This document shows positions 7,501 through 14,039 of a DNA stretch of 19,920 bases, one piece after another. The stretch's first letter is position 1. The number at the start of each line of letters is the position of its first letter. A model generated the notes under the pieces. That model was not told where the DNA came from and ran no database searches. It saw nothing but the letters and a program-made list of their open reading frames with translations. Source of the stretch: Lachnospiraceae bacterium (GTDB lineage: Bacteria > Bacillota > Clostridia > Lachnospirales > Lachnospiraceae); NCBI GenBank assembly GCA_004556655.1, contig SFGF01000067.1:1-19920 (forward strand). The letters run 5' to 3'. The translations under genes and the position numbers were made by a program.

Positions 7501-9878
7501 TTGGAAATATGGATTTCTCCCCGCACTTCCTTATTGCTGAACGTGTGTGAAAACGTATAAGTATACGTTGTGTCATCCTGATATTCATAAGAAAATTCAT
7601 ATTTCTCAGAACTCATATAATATAGGGTCGGAGCCTGTATTTCTTCCACGTAATACTGGAAGCCAATCGGGATATCTGCCTGAAATTGCGCGTTTCCATC
7701 ATGATCAGAAGTAGCCTTCTCAATCAGTGTACCTTCCTTTACCAGAACAGTACCATCCAGTCCGGTAATGTCTTCCCCAGCATACAACCCAAAGACAGCT
7801 CCCTGCAGTGTTGCATCATCATTTTCCGATTTCTTAACCACCTTTATCTGCACTTCCGGTCGGGCATTTTTATAAGAAGCCTTCCCCTCTGCAAGTTCCA
7901 CCGTCTGTCCGGCATAAGAAAGTGTGACTGTCTGTGTACGTGCCTCTTCTGTTTTTCCAATTGTCAATGTTTCCGGAGCCTTCTGCTCCACTACTTTATA
8001 TTTTCCCAAATACAGTTCGTCAGAGAGTGCGCTTCCATCCTTTCCTGTTTTTAACTCCTGCACCAATTCTCCTGCGTTATAGATTTTTGTCTGCTTATCC
8101 TGGCTGACGATGTCCCCTGCCGCATAAATCTTATATTCGGCATCGGAAAATGCAGTATCCGTATAGGTAAAGCCAATATTTCCAGCTTCCCCGGATACTC
8201 CGGTCAGGGCTTCTCCACTTTTAGTAATCAGTATTTTTCCTTTCTGCTCCTCATTCGTCACACTGACCGTAGTAGTGGTTCCTGCTACCAGCTTTACATT
8301 AAAAGAAGCCGTATTAAGTTTATAACCGGTTGGAACAGAGATTTCCTTCAGATATACGGTGTCCTGTGTCTTGATAATTTCAACCGAAGAAATACCTGAC
8401 GCATCTGTTTCCGGCATTTCTGTAAGAAGCTGCGTGCAGGCAGCATCACTATAAATACCAAATACCGCGCCGGCAAGGTTCACGTTTGTTTCGGAATCAG
8501 CCTTGATGACTTTTACAGTTGCAATATCCATCCATTTGACGGAAAAGCTGACCGAAGAATTCGATTCCTCATAAAAATCGCCGTATCCGATATCCTGAGT
8601 TCCACTTCCGGTACTGACTACCAGTGTTTTCCACTGTGTTCCCATTTGTCCTGCCAGTGTTCCGCTCTTCCATGTTCCGGTTACCGTTTTCGGTGCACTG
8701 AAATAGAATGTAGTTCCGCCGTAAATCTTAACCGTTCCCCCGGTCTGGGTGTCCCCGCCCGACTTATGATAGGTCACATTTTCCGGCAGAGTAAGAGTTA
8801 CGTAATTCCTGTAATCTCCTGTCAATTTGATATTTGCTGTACGCTGTACATTTCCCTCCAGATACGCTTTTTCACTGGTACTGGATAAGGAGATCGCAGC
8901 CGTTGGCGGTGCGTCCTGACTGAACAGGTAATTGATATATTCCCGGACTCCATATTTCTGAATCCCCGATTCATAGCATCCTGTAAACGCAACCGCCTCT
9001 CCTGCATAGGCATAGGATGCCGCAAGGTGGGTAAGGATATAGCGGACAGATGTATCGTACTGACTCAGATAACTGCCTGTCAAATCTCCCGGCCCGCCAT
9101 ATCCATAATAAAGAACCTTTTGTAAGTTCAGATTGGACTCGTAGATATTGGCTATATAATCTGCCGTTGGCGGCGAGGACTGATTCGACTGAAGGCAATA
9201 TGCCACTTTGCCATTTACGGAAAACAGGCAGGTAAGATAGCTCCCCAGATCGCTCGGATAATATAAGGTTTCTCCCTTATTCAAGGAAACATTCTCTTGT
9301 GCTGCCCTTGCAGAAGCCGCTTTCGTTGGAACGACGGCTAAAAACACGCCTTCTTCCATCATTTCCTCTATCACTTCTTCGGCCTCGGGGTCAGCCTCCC
9401 CATCATCACTATCCTCTGATGATTCTGATTTTCCACTGTTTCCGGATGTTTCTGCCTCCCTTGGCTTTACCGTAATTTTTCTTACGATCTCGTATGTGTC
9501 CCCTTTTACCGGAGTAACCGTATAGGTACACAAGTAAGTATCTGCCGAATTACAGTCAAATGTTTTTCCACTCTCGCTGACTGCACTTTTCAGTGTGATT
9601 TTTTCTCCGTCCTGGAGTGTGATTCCTGTAAAATCCTCTTCGACTTCAAATGTCTCTCCCTGGACGATGGTAATATCCTCCGCGACTGCCTTGGCCTCCG
9701 TACTCTGCGTTTTCTCGGATGTGTTCTGCGTTTCTGCATTTTCCACTGTCTGGCTTGATGTCCCAGTTCCACTCTCAGAAGCCGCAAACGCAGTACTCGC
9801 TCCCGAAATGAGTGTGGAACAACACAAAACGAGGGCCATCGCCCCCGCAATCCATCTTCTTTTTCGATTTTTTCCCAA
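4524..9878 (-). CDS. Giant cell-wall-anchored SpaA/Cna-B repeat adhesin with a thioester-domain-like head
   Basis: About 1784 aa from TTG at 9878, chosen because AAAGGAG lies about eight bases upstream; an in-frame GTG at 9911 has no ribosome site. Residue numbers are from the TTG. In order: signal peptide (GKNRKRRW, hydrophobic core, cleavage after AFA at about 32); S/T/E-rich stretch; small two-Cys beta region (about 65-138); acidic linker; thioester-domain-like head (about 205-320) with Cys228 in AYCL and YYGYGGPG; about eleven SpaA/Cna-B domains (about 450-1740), many with the Lys (VEISKTDI) and Glu (YVLHEEEAP) expected for self-forming isopeptide bonds; and a sorting signal (PKTGD, hydrophobic helix, RMRRKRK). 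It is predicted to be a stiff surface rod for attachment, anchored by the downstream class B sortase. The thioester Gln of TQxA-type motifs appears as His284 in ILTHLAASY. Domains 9 and 10 are the most alike. The ligand is unknown. Confidence 0.9.
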   Translation of the reverse strand: MGKNRKRRWIAGAMALVLCCSTLISGASTAFAASESGTGTSSQTVENAETQNTSEKTQSTEAKAVAEDITIVQGETFEVEEDFTGITLQDGEKITLKSAVSESGKTFDCNSADTYLCTYTVTPVKGDTYEIVRKITVKPREAETSGNSGKSESSEDSDDGEADPEAEEVIEEMMEEGVFLAVVPTKAASARAAQENVSLNKGETLYYPSDLGSYLTCLFSVNGKVAYCLQSNQSSPPTADYIANIYESNLNLQKVLYYGYGGPGDLTGSYLSQYDTSVRYILTHLAASYAYAGEAVAFTGCYESGIQKYGVREYINYLFSQDAPPTAAISLSSTSEKAYLEGNVQRTANIKLTGDYRNYVTLTLPENVTYHKSGGDTQTGGTVKIYGGTTFYFSAPKTVTGTWKSGTLAGQMGTQWKTLVVSTGSGTQDIGYGDFYEESNSSVSFSVKWMDIATVKVIKADSETNVNLAGAVFGIYSDAACTQLLTEMPETDASGISSVEIIKTQDTVYLKEISVPTGYKLNTASFNVKLVAGTTTTVSVTNEEQKGKILITKSGEALTGVSGEAGNIGFTYTDTAFSDAEYKIYAAGDIVSQDKQTKIYNAGELVQELKTGKDGSALSDELYLGKYKVVEQKAPETLTIGKTEEARTQTVTLSYAGQTVELAEGKASYKNARPEVQIKVVKKSENDDATLQGAVFGLYAGEDITGLDGTVLVKEGTLIEKATSDHDGNAQFQADIPIGFQYYVEEIQAPTLYYMSSEKYEFSYEYQDDTTYTYTFSHTFSNKEVRGEIHISKIDVDSQKFISQGDASLDGAVYGLYAAEDINYPNGKSGLVHKKDELVAQGTIKDGKIDFANLYLGNYYVKEISPGEGYLLDETAYPVEVAYEGQEVEIVHRYVTVKETVIKQAFELIKISEDGEQTETDLVEGAGFKIFRISQLSGVKDGTLTPSNGSSFTPEDFISYDYSEDQTASYYENGKEIFVDELFTDEKGYLCSPELPYGTYVVFESTTPESLQTIRPFLVTIQEDSREPQPWRIFDDRPILFYFKIIKEDAQTHLPVLNNSAKYKIYDVENEEYVSMKVRYPEIKTIDVFETNEEGYLQTPEQLKMGTYRIEEIEAPDLYVAPGFENALIRDGENIPLNQVVSGGAYQEAAREVITITVDSNTAYEVEEDTGKYVVVVLQQNDSAVGSLTIKKQGEFLTGAEKVEDALLAKVKNGFAGIVNKVGEIFGQEELLETSSGYTFQYEEGPAAGAEFAVYAKETIYTPDGQTDENGNRVVRYEKDALVSELVTGEDGTVVLNNLPIGNYYVKETKPAAGCVLDTEVREFEIQYKGQEVAVDFVSMEWKNERQKVELEILKIAKGLKKPVEGAVFALYAEEDILNVNGEVAVPKDALIAETKSDAKGIITFNVDLPHGKFYVKELEPAPGYLANDETYSFDASYTDPELETITLEAEIENQPTIVEISKTDITGGEEVEGAKMQILTEDGDVVEEWISTKDPHTVYVLAPGNYVLHEEEAPTQNGYVRAEDVPFTVELTGDVQQVSMKDDHTKVEISKTDITDEAEVEGATLRVLDKDGNVVEEWVSGKEPHLIEKLPVGDYVLHEEAAPNGYLVVSDVSFTVEETGEIQKVKMEDERPVGQLIVKKTDSENGVVLAGVEFEIRNKVTGKVVGTMVTGNDGIAKSETLPIAVYEDGKYVEPIVYTLVETKPLEGYESNSEEYEVVFSYKDDKTSVIEVTKEIQNTRKPGTPAPTAPKTGDTTNIWIPIVVALVALAGIVVVIVRMRRKRK

Positions 9879-9883
9879 ATATT

Positions 9884-9955
9884 CTATCTCCTTTCTTGAT
9901 TCGCCTGCCACTTAGTTACTTTACTGTCTGGTCTGTCACGTATCTTCACGCTCAT
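9884..9955 (-). CDS. Candidate 23-residue leader peptide upstream of the adhesin
   Basis: A 23-codon frame beginning MSVKIRDRPDSK and ending NQERR, with AAAGGAGAG directly before its ATG (spacing short; GAGG is a little further upstream). Its TAG stop lies five bases before the TTG of the adhesin, and its last codons run through the adhesin's ribosome site. That geometry suits translational coupling or leader-peptide control. The peptide is very basic/polar with no membrane segment. It lies just downstream of a strong terminator. Whether it is translated is unknown. Confidence 0.4.
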   Translation of the reverse strand: MSVKIRDRPDSKVTKWQANQERR

Positions 9956-9985
9956 CTCTCCTTTCCTCTGGTCTTATTCTTGTCC

Positions 9986-10035
9986 AGACCATACAAAAAA
10001 GAAGCTGCCGCTACAGCTTCCCTTTTGTATAGTCT
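9986..10035. terminator. Strong bidirectional terminator between the toxin gene and the adhesin
   Basis: Core stem GAAGCTG/CAGCTTC (10001-10007 and 10014-10020) around a six-base loop, lengthened by ATACAAAA/TTTTGTAT and AGAC/GTCT with small bulges. On the minus strand it is followed by six T; on the plus strand by CCTTTTG. It insulates the adhesin from transcription coming out of the toxin-antitoxin operon, so the adhesin probably has its own promoter between here and 9955, although no clear one was found. Confidence 0.8.
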
Positions 10036-10060
10036 GAATCATGTAAAGTTGGATATAAAA

Positions 10061-10103
10061 AATCCCTCTGTCCAGCGTATCCATATCACTGTCCAAAGGG
10101 ATT
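10061..10103. terminator. Bidirectional terminator after the toxin gene
   Basis: Outer stem AATCCCT/AGGGATT (10061-10067 and 10097-10103), followed on the minus strand by TTTTTT (10057-10062, partly within the stem) and on the plus strand by CCC and six T (10107-10112). The copies of GTCCA inside the loop do not pair well. It begins about 24 bases past the toxin stop. Confidence 0.6.
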
Positions 10104-10126
10104 CCCTTTTTTATTCTGTTTCAATT

Positions 10127-10429
10127 TTAGAAATTGCTCGGTGTATACCGTACTGTAACGATACGCACTTCCTTCTTTTTCTTCATCAAACGGTAGATAA
10201 TACAATAATTTTTGACAAATAACTGACGGTAATTTCCATTTGCATAAGCACCCGTGCGGCGAATCGCGCCGCGTTCTGGAAACTGCTCAAGGCTGAAAAT
10301 CGCTTCTTCCAGTTCATCAATCATATTCAAAGCTGTGCCGGGTTCTAAAAGCGTTTCGGCAATATAAGTATAAATATTGTCCAAGTCCCGGTAAGCGCGT
10401 GTATAAAGCTTAACATCATATTTATCCAA
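10127..10429 (-). CDS. ParE/RelE-family toxin of a type II toxin-antitoxin pair
   Basis: A 100-aa protein starting at TTG (10429), which has GGAGG seven bases upstream and overlaps the antitoxin stop by eight bases. The longer frame to 10510 has no such site. It shows the ParE/RelE pattern: an N-terminal beta strand (YDVKLYTRAYRDL), two helices (DNIYTYIAETL, ALNMIDELEEAIFSLEQFP) and a C-terminal sheet (YRQLFVKNYCIIYRL, EVRIVTVRY). The length is normal for the family. ParE members poison DNA gyrase and RelE members cut mRNA on the ribosome; the sequence alone does not decide which. The usual role on mobile elements is to stabilise the element. It is co-transcribed with, and presumably neutralised by, the Phd/YefM-like protein. 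Confidence 0.85.
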   Translation of the reverse strand: MDKYDVKLYTRAYRDLDNIYTYIAETLLEPGTALNMIDELEEAIFSLEQFPERGAIRRTGAYANGNYRQLFVKNYCIIYRLMKKKKEVRIVTVRYTPSNF

Positions 10430-10685
10430 AATGTTTCCTCCGTAAAGAGAAAAGCGCTTCCCTTGCATCCAGTAAAACGCCGTCAGCGGCGTATTCCTGT
10501 TCAGCTTCACTGATTGCTGCGTCTGTCCTCGCTGTTTCTATCATTTCCTCGTATGCTTCAATACTCATAACTACTAAATCGCCGTAGCCGTTCTTTGTAA
10601 TAAAAAGTGGCTCACGCCTTGCATGGCAAAGTTCAGAAATTTCGGTAGTATTTCTAAGGTCTGTAATCGGTCTAATCTGTGGCAT
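10422..10685 (-). CDS. Phd/YefM-family antitoxin
   Basis: An 87-aa protein with the N-terminal Phd/YefM DNA-binding fold (MPQIRPITDLRNTTEISELC, then REPLFITKNGYGDLVVMSIEAYEEM) and a C-terminal acidic tail (EAEQEYAADGVLLDAREALF) of the type that wraps the toxin. It should neutralise the toxin and repress its own promoter. GGAGG lies eight bases before the ATG. It has its own promoter with a -10 of TATAAT, overlapped by the small palindrome ATAACAGAATTAT, a plausible operator. Gene order antitoxin-toxin with a short overlap is the usual type II layout. All parts look intact. Confidence 0.88.
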   Translation of the reverse strand: MPQIRPITDLRNTTEISELCHARREPLFITKNGYGDLVVMSIEAYEEMIETARTDAAISEAEQEYAADGVLLDAREALFSLRRKHFG

Positions 10686-10711
10686 GTTATGCGCCTCCTT
10701 TCTTGTGCATT

Positions 10712-10740
10712 ATTATAACAGAATTATGTACAAAACACAA
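10712..10740 (-). promoter_or_regulatory. Promoter of the toxin-antitoxin operon
   Basis: Minus strand TTGTGT (10735-10740), 17 bases, TATAAT (10712-10717), with a TG just before the -10 (extended -10). The palindrome ATAA-CAGAA-TTAT overlaps the -10 and is the likely antitoxin-binding site. Confidence 0.75.
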
Positions 10741-10925
10741 GGCGATTATACAAAATACTGCCATATCAAACATCTCTTTTCTTTCCCGGCCAGTTACGAA
10801 AAATCCATACCTGCCTTTACCTGCCGAAAAGAAATACTATATTCTGCCATCTCCATTTATTCTGGATATAAATTTTGCTTCTGGTTTCGGTCAGAATTTT
10901 CTCCTTATCTGGCTTCAATGGTATC

Positions 10926-11261
10926 TTATCCGGAAATCAGTACTCCTTCCTCTTTAATATTTTTATAAAAAGGCAGTGTATCCGCCCAATACATATAATG
11001 GTCCTCATTCTTCACGATTGGGGAAATATCCACACCCGTTTCCATTTCAACATCAAATGCAAGATCAAAGATTTCATTTTCAATCACTTTTATTTCTGAT
11101 TCTGACATCTTTGCCAAAATGAGAATATCTACATCGGAATTACTCTGATAATCCCCTCTCGCATAAGAACCATAAAGAATCATTTTGGAAAACTGATCTC
11201 CTAACATCATCTTTATTTGTGACAAAAAGTCATGTATAGCATTATTTACAGTATCCGGCAT
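10926..11261 (-). CDS. Minimal nucleotidyltransferase (MNT/NTP-transferase domain) protein
   Basis: A 111-aa protein with the pol-beta-type nucleotidyltransferase motif GS-x10-DxD: Gly31-Ser32 in YGSYARG, with Asp43 and Asp45 in SDVDILIL. A later acidic residue in DVEMETGVDISPI is the candidate third metal ligand. Proteins of this size are often the MNT half of HEPN-MNT toxin-antitoxin pairs, where MNT adds nucleotides (AMP) to the HEPN toxin. No HEPN gene is adjacent here. Instead its ATG overlaps the end of the ATPase/nuclease-like gene by 16 bases, with GGAGG seven bases upstream inside that gene, so the two are translationally coupled. It could be an orphan antitoxin or partner of the ATPase-like protein. 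The active site looks intact; the partner is unknown. Confidence 0.8.
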   Translation of the reverse strand: MPDTVNNAIHDFLSQIKMMLGDQFSKMILYGSYARGDYQSNSDVDILILAKMSESEIKVIENEIFDLAFDVEMETGVDISPIVKNEDHYMYWADTLPFYKNIKEEGVLISG

Positions 11262-12979
11262 CTCGTTTCCTCCAAAGATTCTAGCTGTCCGGCATCTGCA
11301 ATTAACACCTTACAGCGTCTCTTGCAGCACGCAATTCCATATTTTAGGATATGCCTTATACCCTCTTCCTGAAGTTCTTCCTCATGTCGCCTGCTTTCAA
11401 TCTGCTCCAAAGCTTCCTTGCAGGCTTCTTCCAGTCTGCCGTCTTCTACACATTTTACTCCAATCACGATACCGATTTCTTCATCATCACTTCTCACAAG
11501 AATATTGCTGTATCCGTCTTCGGATTCTTCCTCAGAGAAGATTCCCCAAATATCCCAATAACGCAAAAGTCCCAGCAGGATGCTATGATAGAAGTTCTCC
11601 TTCAGCGGCTTTTCTGCAAACGTATTTTTGACACTGATCGTCTTTCTCATATATTCTGAAAACCTTTTCTCCACTTCGTCTGCATCCCCATTTTTCAGAG
11701 CGTTGCAAAAAGAATCCACAATATCTCCATTTTTCGGAATACTTTCCTTAAAAGTTTCCCTAATTTGCCTTGTAAAGATATCCCTGACCGCCAGATTTGG
11801 AATTGCCAAACGATACCGTCTGCCCTCCGGTCTTCCCCTCTGTGTAAGGTAACCTATAAGAAAGAGAACGCTCCATATCTGATTATTGGAACTGTATATC
11901 TCTTCACAAGTTAAATCCTGACGAAGTTCTTTTTCAATTATCTCTCCTGCAACTAACCGTTCAATCTCATGCTGGATCGTGCTTTTGCTTGATTCCCGGA
12001 TAAGCCGTCTTACAGTATCATTACCAATAGTACTAACTCCATAGTTCTGCGGCTGAGCATCACAATCTACCCGAAGAGCATCACAATAGTCAATCACATC
12101 ACATGGGCAATACATCTCTGTATTCCCAAACTGATAGCCGCCATACCACTCCCTTACGCTTTCATACCTCTGCGACAGATTATAGTATTCTAATAGTTTC
12201 CTCACTTCCTGATCCGTAAATCCAAAATATCTGCCAAGCTCCATATCCAAACCAGAAAAAACTCTCAGATTATTCAGACCAGTAAAAATGCTCTTATTGG
12301 AAATAGGCATGCACCCGGTCAGCACTGAAAATTCCAGACTATCATTTGTCTTTAACGCCTGTCCCAGAAGATTATGAATCAATGTTGCCATCTGCTCATA
12401 ATATCCTTTTTCAAATGCTTTTTCTAACGGCACATCATACTCATCAAGCAAAAGAATCACTTTTCGGCCATGATGCTTTTCGAGGAGAATCGTCAGGAGT
12501 TTTAGGCTGTTATACAAGACTGCTTCGCTCATATCCGGTCTCAGTAATGCAGTATACTTTTCCTGTTCATAAGCCGTAAGACGTTCGCTATCTAAAAGAT
12601 ACTGGAATTTCCTTGCCACTTCATTTACAGTTGCGACTGCTATATCACGCGCCACCTCATAAGTTCGGGCATTAATGTTTCTCATGGATATCGAAATTAC
12701 TGGAAACTTTCCCATATATTCTTCACATAGAGAAACTTCTTTTGCAATTTCTGTTTCCTTAAAGACTTCCTTGTTACCATCTAATCCGAAAAAAGTCTTC
12801 AACATGCTCATGTTTAAAGTCCTGCCAAATCTCCTTGGGCGAATAATAAGATTTGCCTTCGCCCAATGAGTAAGCAGTTCTTTAATCAAACCCGTCTTAT
12901 CTACATAATAAAAGCCTTCCATGCGAATTTCTTCAAAGTTCTCAATCCCCATCGGAAATTTCATTTTACTGGATTCCAC
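11246..12979 (-). CDS. AAA-ATPase-like / PD-(D/E)XK nuclease-like protein with substituted catalytic residues
   Basis: A 577-aa protein of the large gut-Firmicutes/Bacteroidetes family that joins an N-terminal AAA-ATPase-like domain (about residues 8-210) to a C-terminal PD-(D/E)XK nuclease-like domain (about 440-570). The opening (FPMGIENFEEI, then YYVDKTGLIKELL) and the Walker B-like segment (VILLLDEYDVPLEKAF, Asp179/Glu180) are standard. The Walker A reads RPRRFGRTLNMSML: the usual Lys is Arg53. In the nuclease domain the expected Asp of GYSD is Asn492 and the expected Glu of E-x-K is Gly507 (GVK), with Lys509 kept. From memory of the family, both activities are therefore probably weakened or lost. 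The start is GTG at 12979 with AAGGAG six to seven bases upstream. The role of the family is not settled. It overlaps the MNT gene downstream. Confidence 0.85.
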   Translation of the reverse strand: MESSKMKFPMGIENFEEIRMEGFYYVDKTGLIKELLTHWAKANLIIRPRRFGRTLNMSMLKTFFGLDGNKEVFKETEIAKEVSLCEEYMGKFPVISISMRNINARTYEVARDIAVATVNEVARKFQYLLDSERLTAYEQEKYTALLRPDMSEAVLYNSLKLLTILLEKHHGRKVILLLDEYDVPLEKAFEKGYYEQMATLIHNLLGQALKTNDSLEFSVLTGCMPISNKSIFTGLNNLRVFSGLDMELGRYFGFTDQEVRKLLEYYNLSQRYESVREWYGGYQFGNTEMYCPCDVIDYCDALRVDCDAQPQNYGVSTIGNDTVRRLIRESSKSTIQHEIERLVAGEIIEKELRQDLTCEEIYSSNNQIWSVLFLIGYLTQRGRPEGRRYRLAIPNLAVRDIFTRQIRETFKESIPKNGDIVDSFCNALKNGDADEVEKRFSEYMRKTISVKNTFAEKPLKENFYHSILLGLLRYWDIWGIFSEEESEDGYSNILVRSDDEEIGIVIGVKCVEDGRLEEACKEALEQIESRRHEEELQEEGIRHILKYGIACCKRRCKVLIADAGQLESLEETRCRIL

Positions 12980-13067
12980 TTAACACTCCTTCTCTTTTCT
13001 CAAATTTCTGAAATTCATCTCATCAATCTGTTCTCATCTTCTCCAAATGCATTTCTTCTGAATACTA

Positions 13068-13096
13068 ATTATAACAGAAATCACATACAAAACCTA
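13068..13096 (-). promoter_or_regulatory. Extended -10 promoter of the ATPase-MNT operon
   Basis: Minus strand TGTTATAAT, a perfect TATAAT (13068-13073) with an extended -10 TG. The -35 region is poor (TAGGTT at 17 bases). It lies about 90 bases before the GTG start. The segment from TTTTGTA to TATAAT (13068-13092) closely matches the toxin-antitoxin promoter. Confidence 0.6.
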
Positions 13097-13138
13097 CTAC
13101 TTCTTTTCAGCAGACGTTCTCTGTTTATGTATATCAAT

Positions 13139-13405
13139 TTATCCATATAACAATTCTTCCATGGTATCTGCTATTTGTACAATTGTAACATAGGTTACCG
13201 TATTGGTAGGAAACTGATTCTCCTTGCAAAAATCAGCAAACAGTTCGCTTAGTTCCTGCTCATCATACGCATTTATATCCATCTGCGTTTCATCTTCCAT
13301 TTTTCTGTGGTCCAAAAAACCGATGTCAACACTCATAGCCCTGCCCGGTTTTGAATCGCATTCTATCTGCCATCCGTGTTTCTTTATAAATTCTTTGATT
13401 GTCAT
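13139..13405 (-). CDS. Small acidic protein of unknown function (88 aa)
   Basis: An 88-aa protein not recognised from its sequence. It begins MTIKEFIKKHGWQIECD, then has an acidic middle (HRKMEDETQMDINAYDEQELSELF) and ends with a hydrophobic/polar strand-helix (TNTVTYVTIVQIADTMEELLYG). There is no signal peptide, membrane segment or catalytic motif, so it is probably cytoplasmic. The ribosome site is weak (AGAGGAAAG lies further upstream than ideal). It follows the 162-aa unknown gene after a 100-base gap that holds a perfect hairpin, and it is the last gene before the ATPase promoter. Similar small proteins are common cargo in clostridial conjugative elements, which is a context-based guess. 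Confidence 0.65.
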   Translation of the reverse strand: MTIKEFIKKHGWQIECDSKPGRAMSVDIGFLDHRKMEDETQMDINAYDEQELSELFADFCKENQFPTNTVTYVTIVQIADTMEELLYG

Positions 13406-13442
13406 AGTTCTTTATCTTTCCTCTCTGAGTATTTGATCACAT

Positions 13443-13473
13443 CTGATAAAGCGGGCATTGCCCGCTTTATCAG
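13443..13473. terminator. Perfect 14-bp hairpin without a T-run
   Basis: CTGATAAAGCGGGC (13443-13456), three-base loop ATT, and the exact complement (13460-13473). There is no T-run on either side, so it is either a terminator lacking the usual tail, an mRNA end-stabiliser, or a protein-binding palindrome. It lies about 33 bases after the stop of the 162-aa gene on the minus strand. Confidence 0.5.
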
Positions 13474-13505
13474 CATTTCATCTAAACATTCTATCTTTAC
13501 AGAGA

Positions 13506-13994
13506 TTACCGTCCCTGGTATGGATCGCGCTTAGAAGCCGGCAGACTCTCATAACAGTCCGGTTTTTCTTTACAAATCTTGATTGGATACTTTAATGCTG
13601 CATTTTTCTCATTTCCTAAAGCAATATCAATTCCGATATTTCGTTTCCAGTCATCTCCATAAAGTTCTTCCATCTCATTGTCTGATTTACCGCTGATGAA
13701 ATCCCTCAGTCTCCTGCACTGGAACTGGTATCTTTTCATTGCAGCCTGATAATAGATATCATCCTGTTCAGGGTTAGATGCTCTTAACGGTTTCTCTATA
13801 TTATCCTCTGAAATGTAGGCTCTGTTCCATTCTGCCACCAGTTCATAAATATCATACACGCCAAACATTCCATAACATCCATAGCTGCCTTCATAAATGA
13901 CAGAACCATCCGGACAAGGTACATAAGCCTTTCCATAAAGTTTTAAAGCGCTTCTGTTTTTCTGATCCGCGTATTTCCAACTAAATTGTCCCAT
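13506..13994 (-). CDS. Conserved mobile-element protein of unknown function (162 aa)
   Basis: A 162-aa protein from ATG at 13994, chosen because AAGGTGG lies five bases upstream; an in-frame GTG at 14003 falls inside that site. It begins MGQFSWKYADQKNRSALKLY. The central part (KAYVPCPDGSVIYEGSYGCYGMFGVYDIYELVAEWNR) is rich in Gly and aromatic residues. That opening is, from memory, seen in unknown proteins of Lachnospiraceae conjugative elements. The C-terminal half includes IGIDIALGNEKNAALKYPIK and ends in a Pro/Lys-rich tail. No signal peptide, membrane helix or catalytic motif is seen. It belongs to the small-gene block after the primase. Function is unknown. Confidence 0.7.
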   Translation of the reverse strand: MGQFSWKYADQKNRSALKLYGKAYVPCPDGSVIYEGSYGCYGMFGVYDIYELVAEWNRAYISEDNIEKPLRASNPEQDDIYYQAAMKRYQFQCRRLRDFISGKSDNEMEELYGDDWKRNIGIDIALGNEKNAALKYPIKICKEKPDCYESLPASKRDPYQGR

Positions 13995-14039
13995 ATATTC
14001 CACCTTGTGATCCTTTCCGCCCGGCTTTTAGCTCAGGAC

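Noticed and set aside
9879..9911. GTG at 9911 as the adhesin start
   Set aside because: No ribosome site precedes it; AAAGGAG is correctly spaced for the TTG at 9878, and the signal peptide then starts with the normal short basic region.
10430..10510. N-terminal extension of the toxin
   Set aside because: It lies wholly inside the antitoxin gene; the TTG at 10429 has GGAGG and gives the normal family length.
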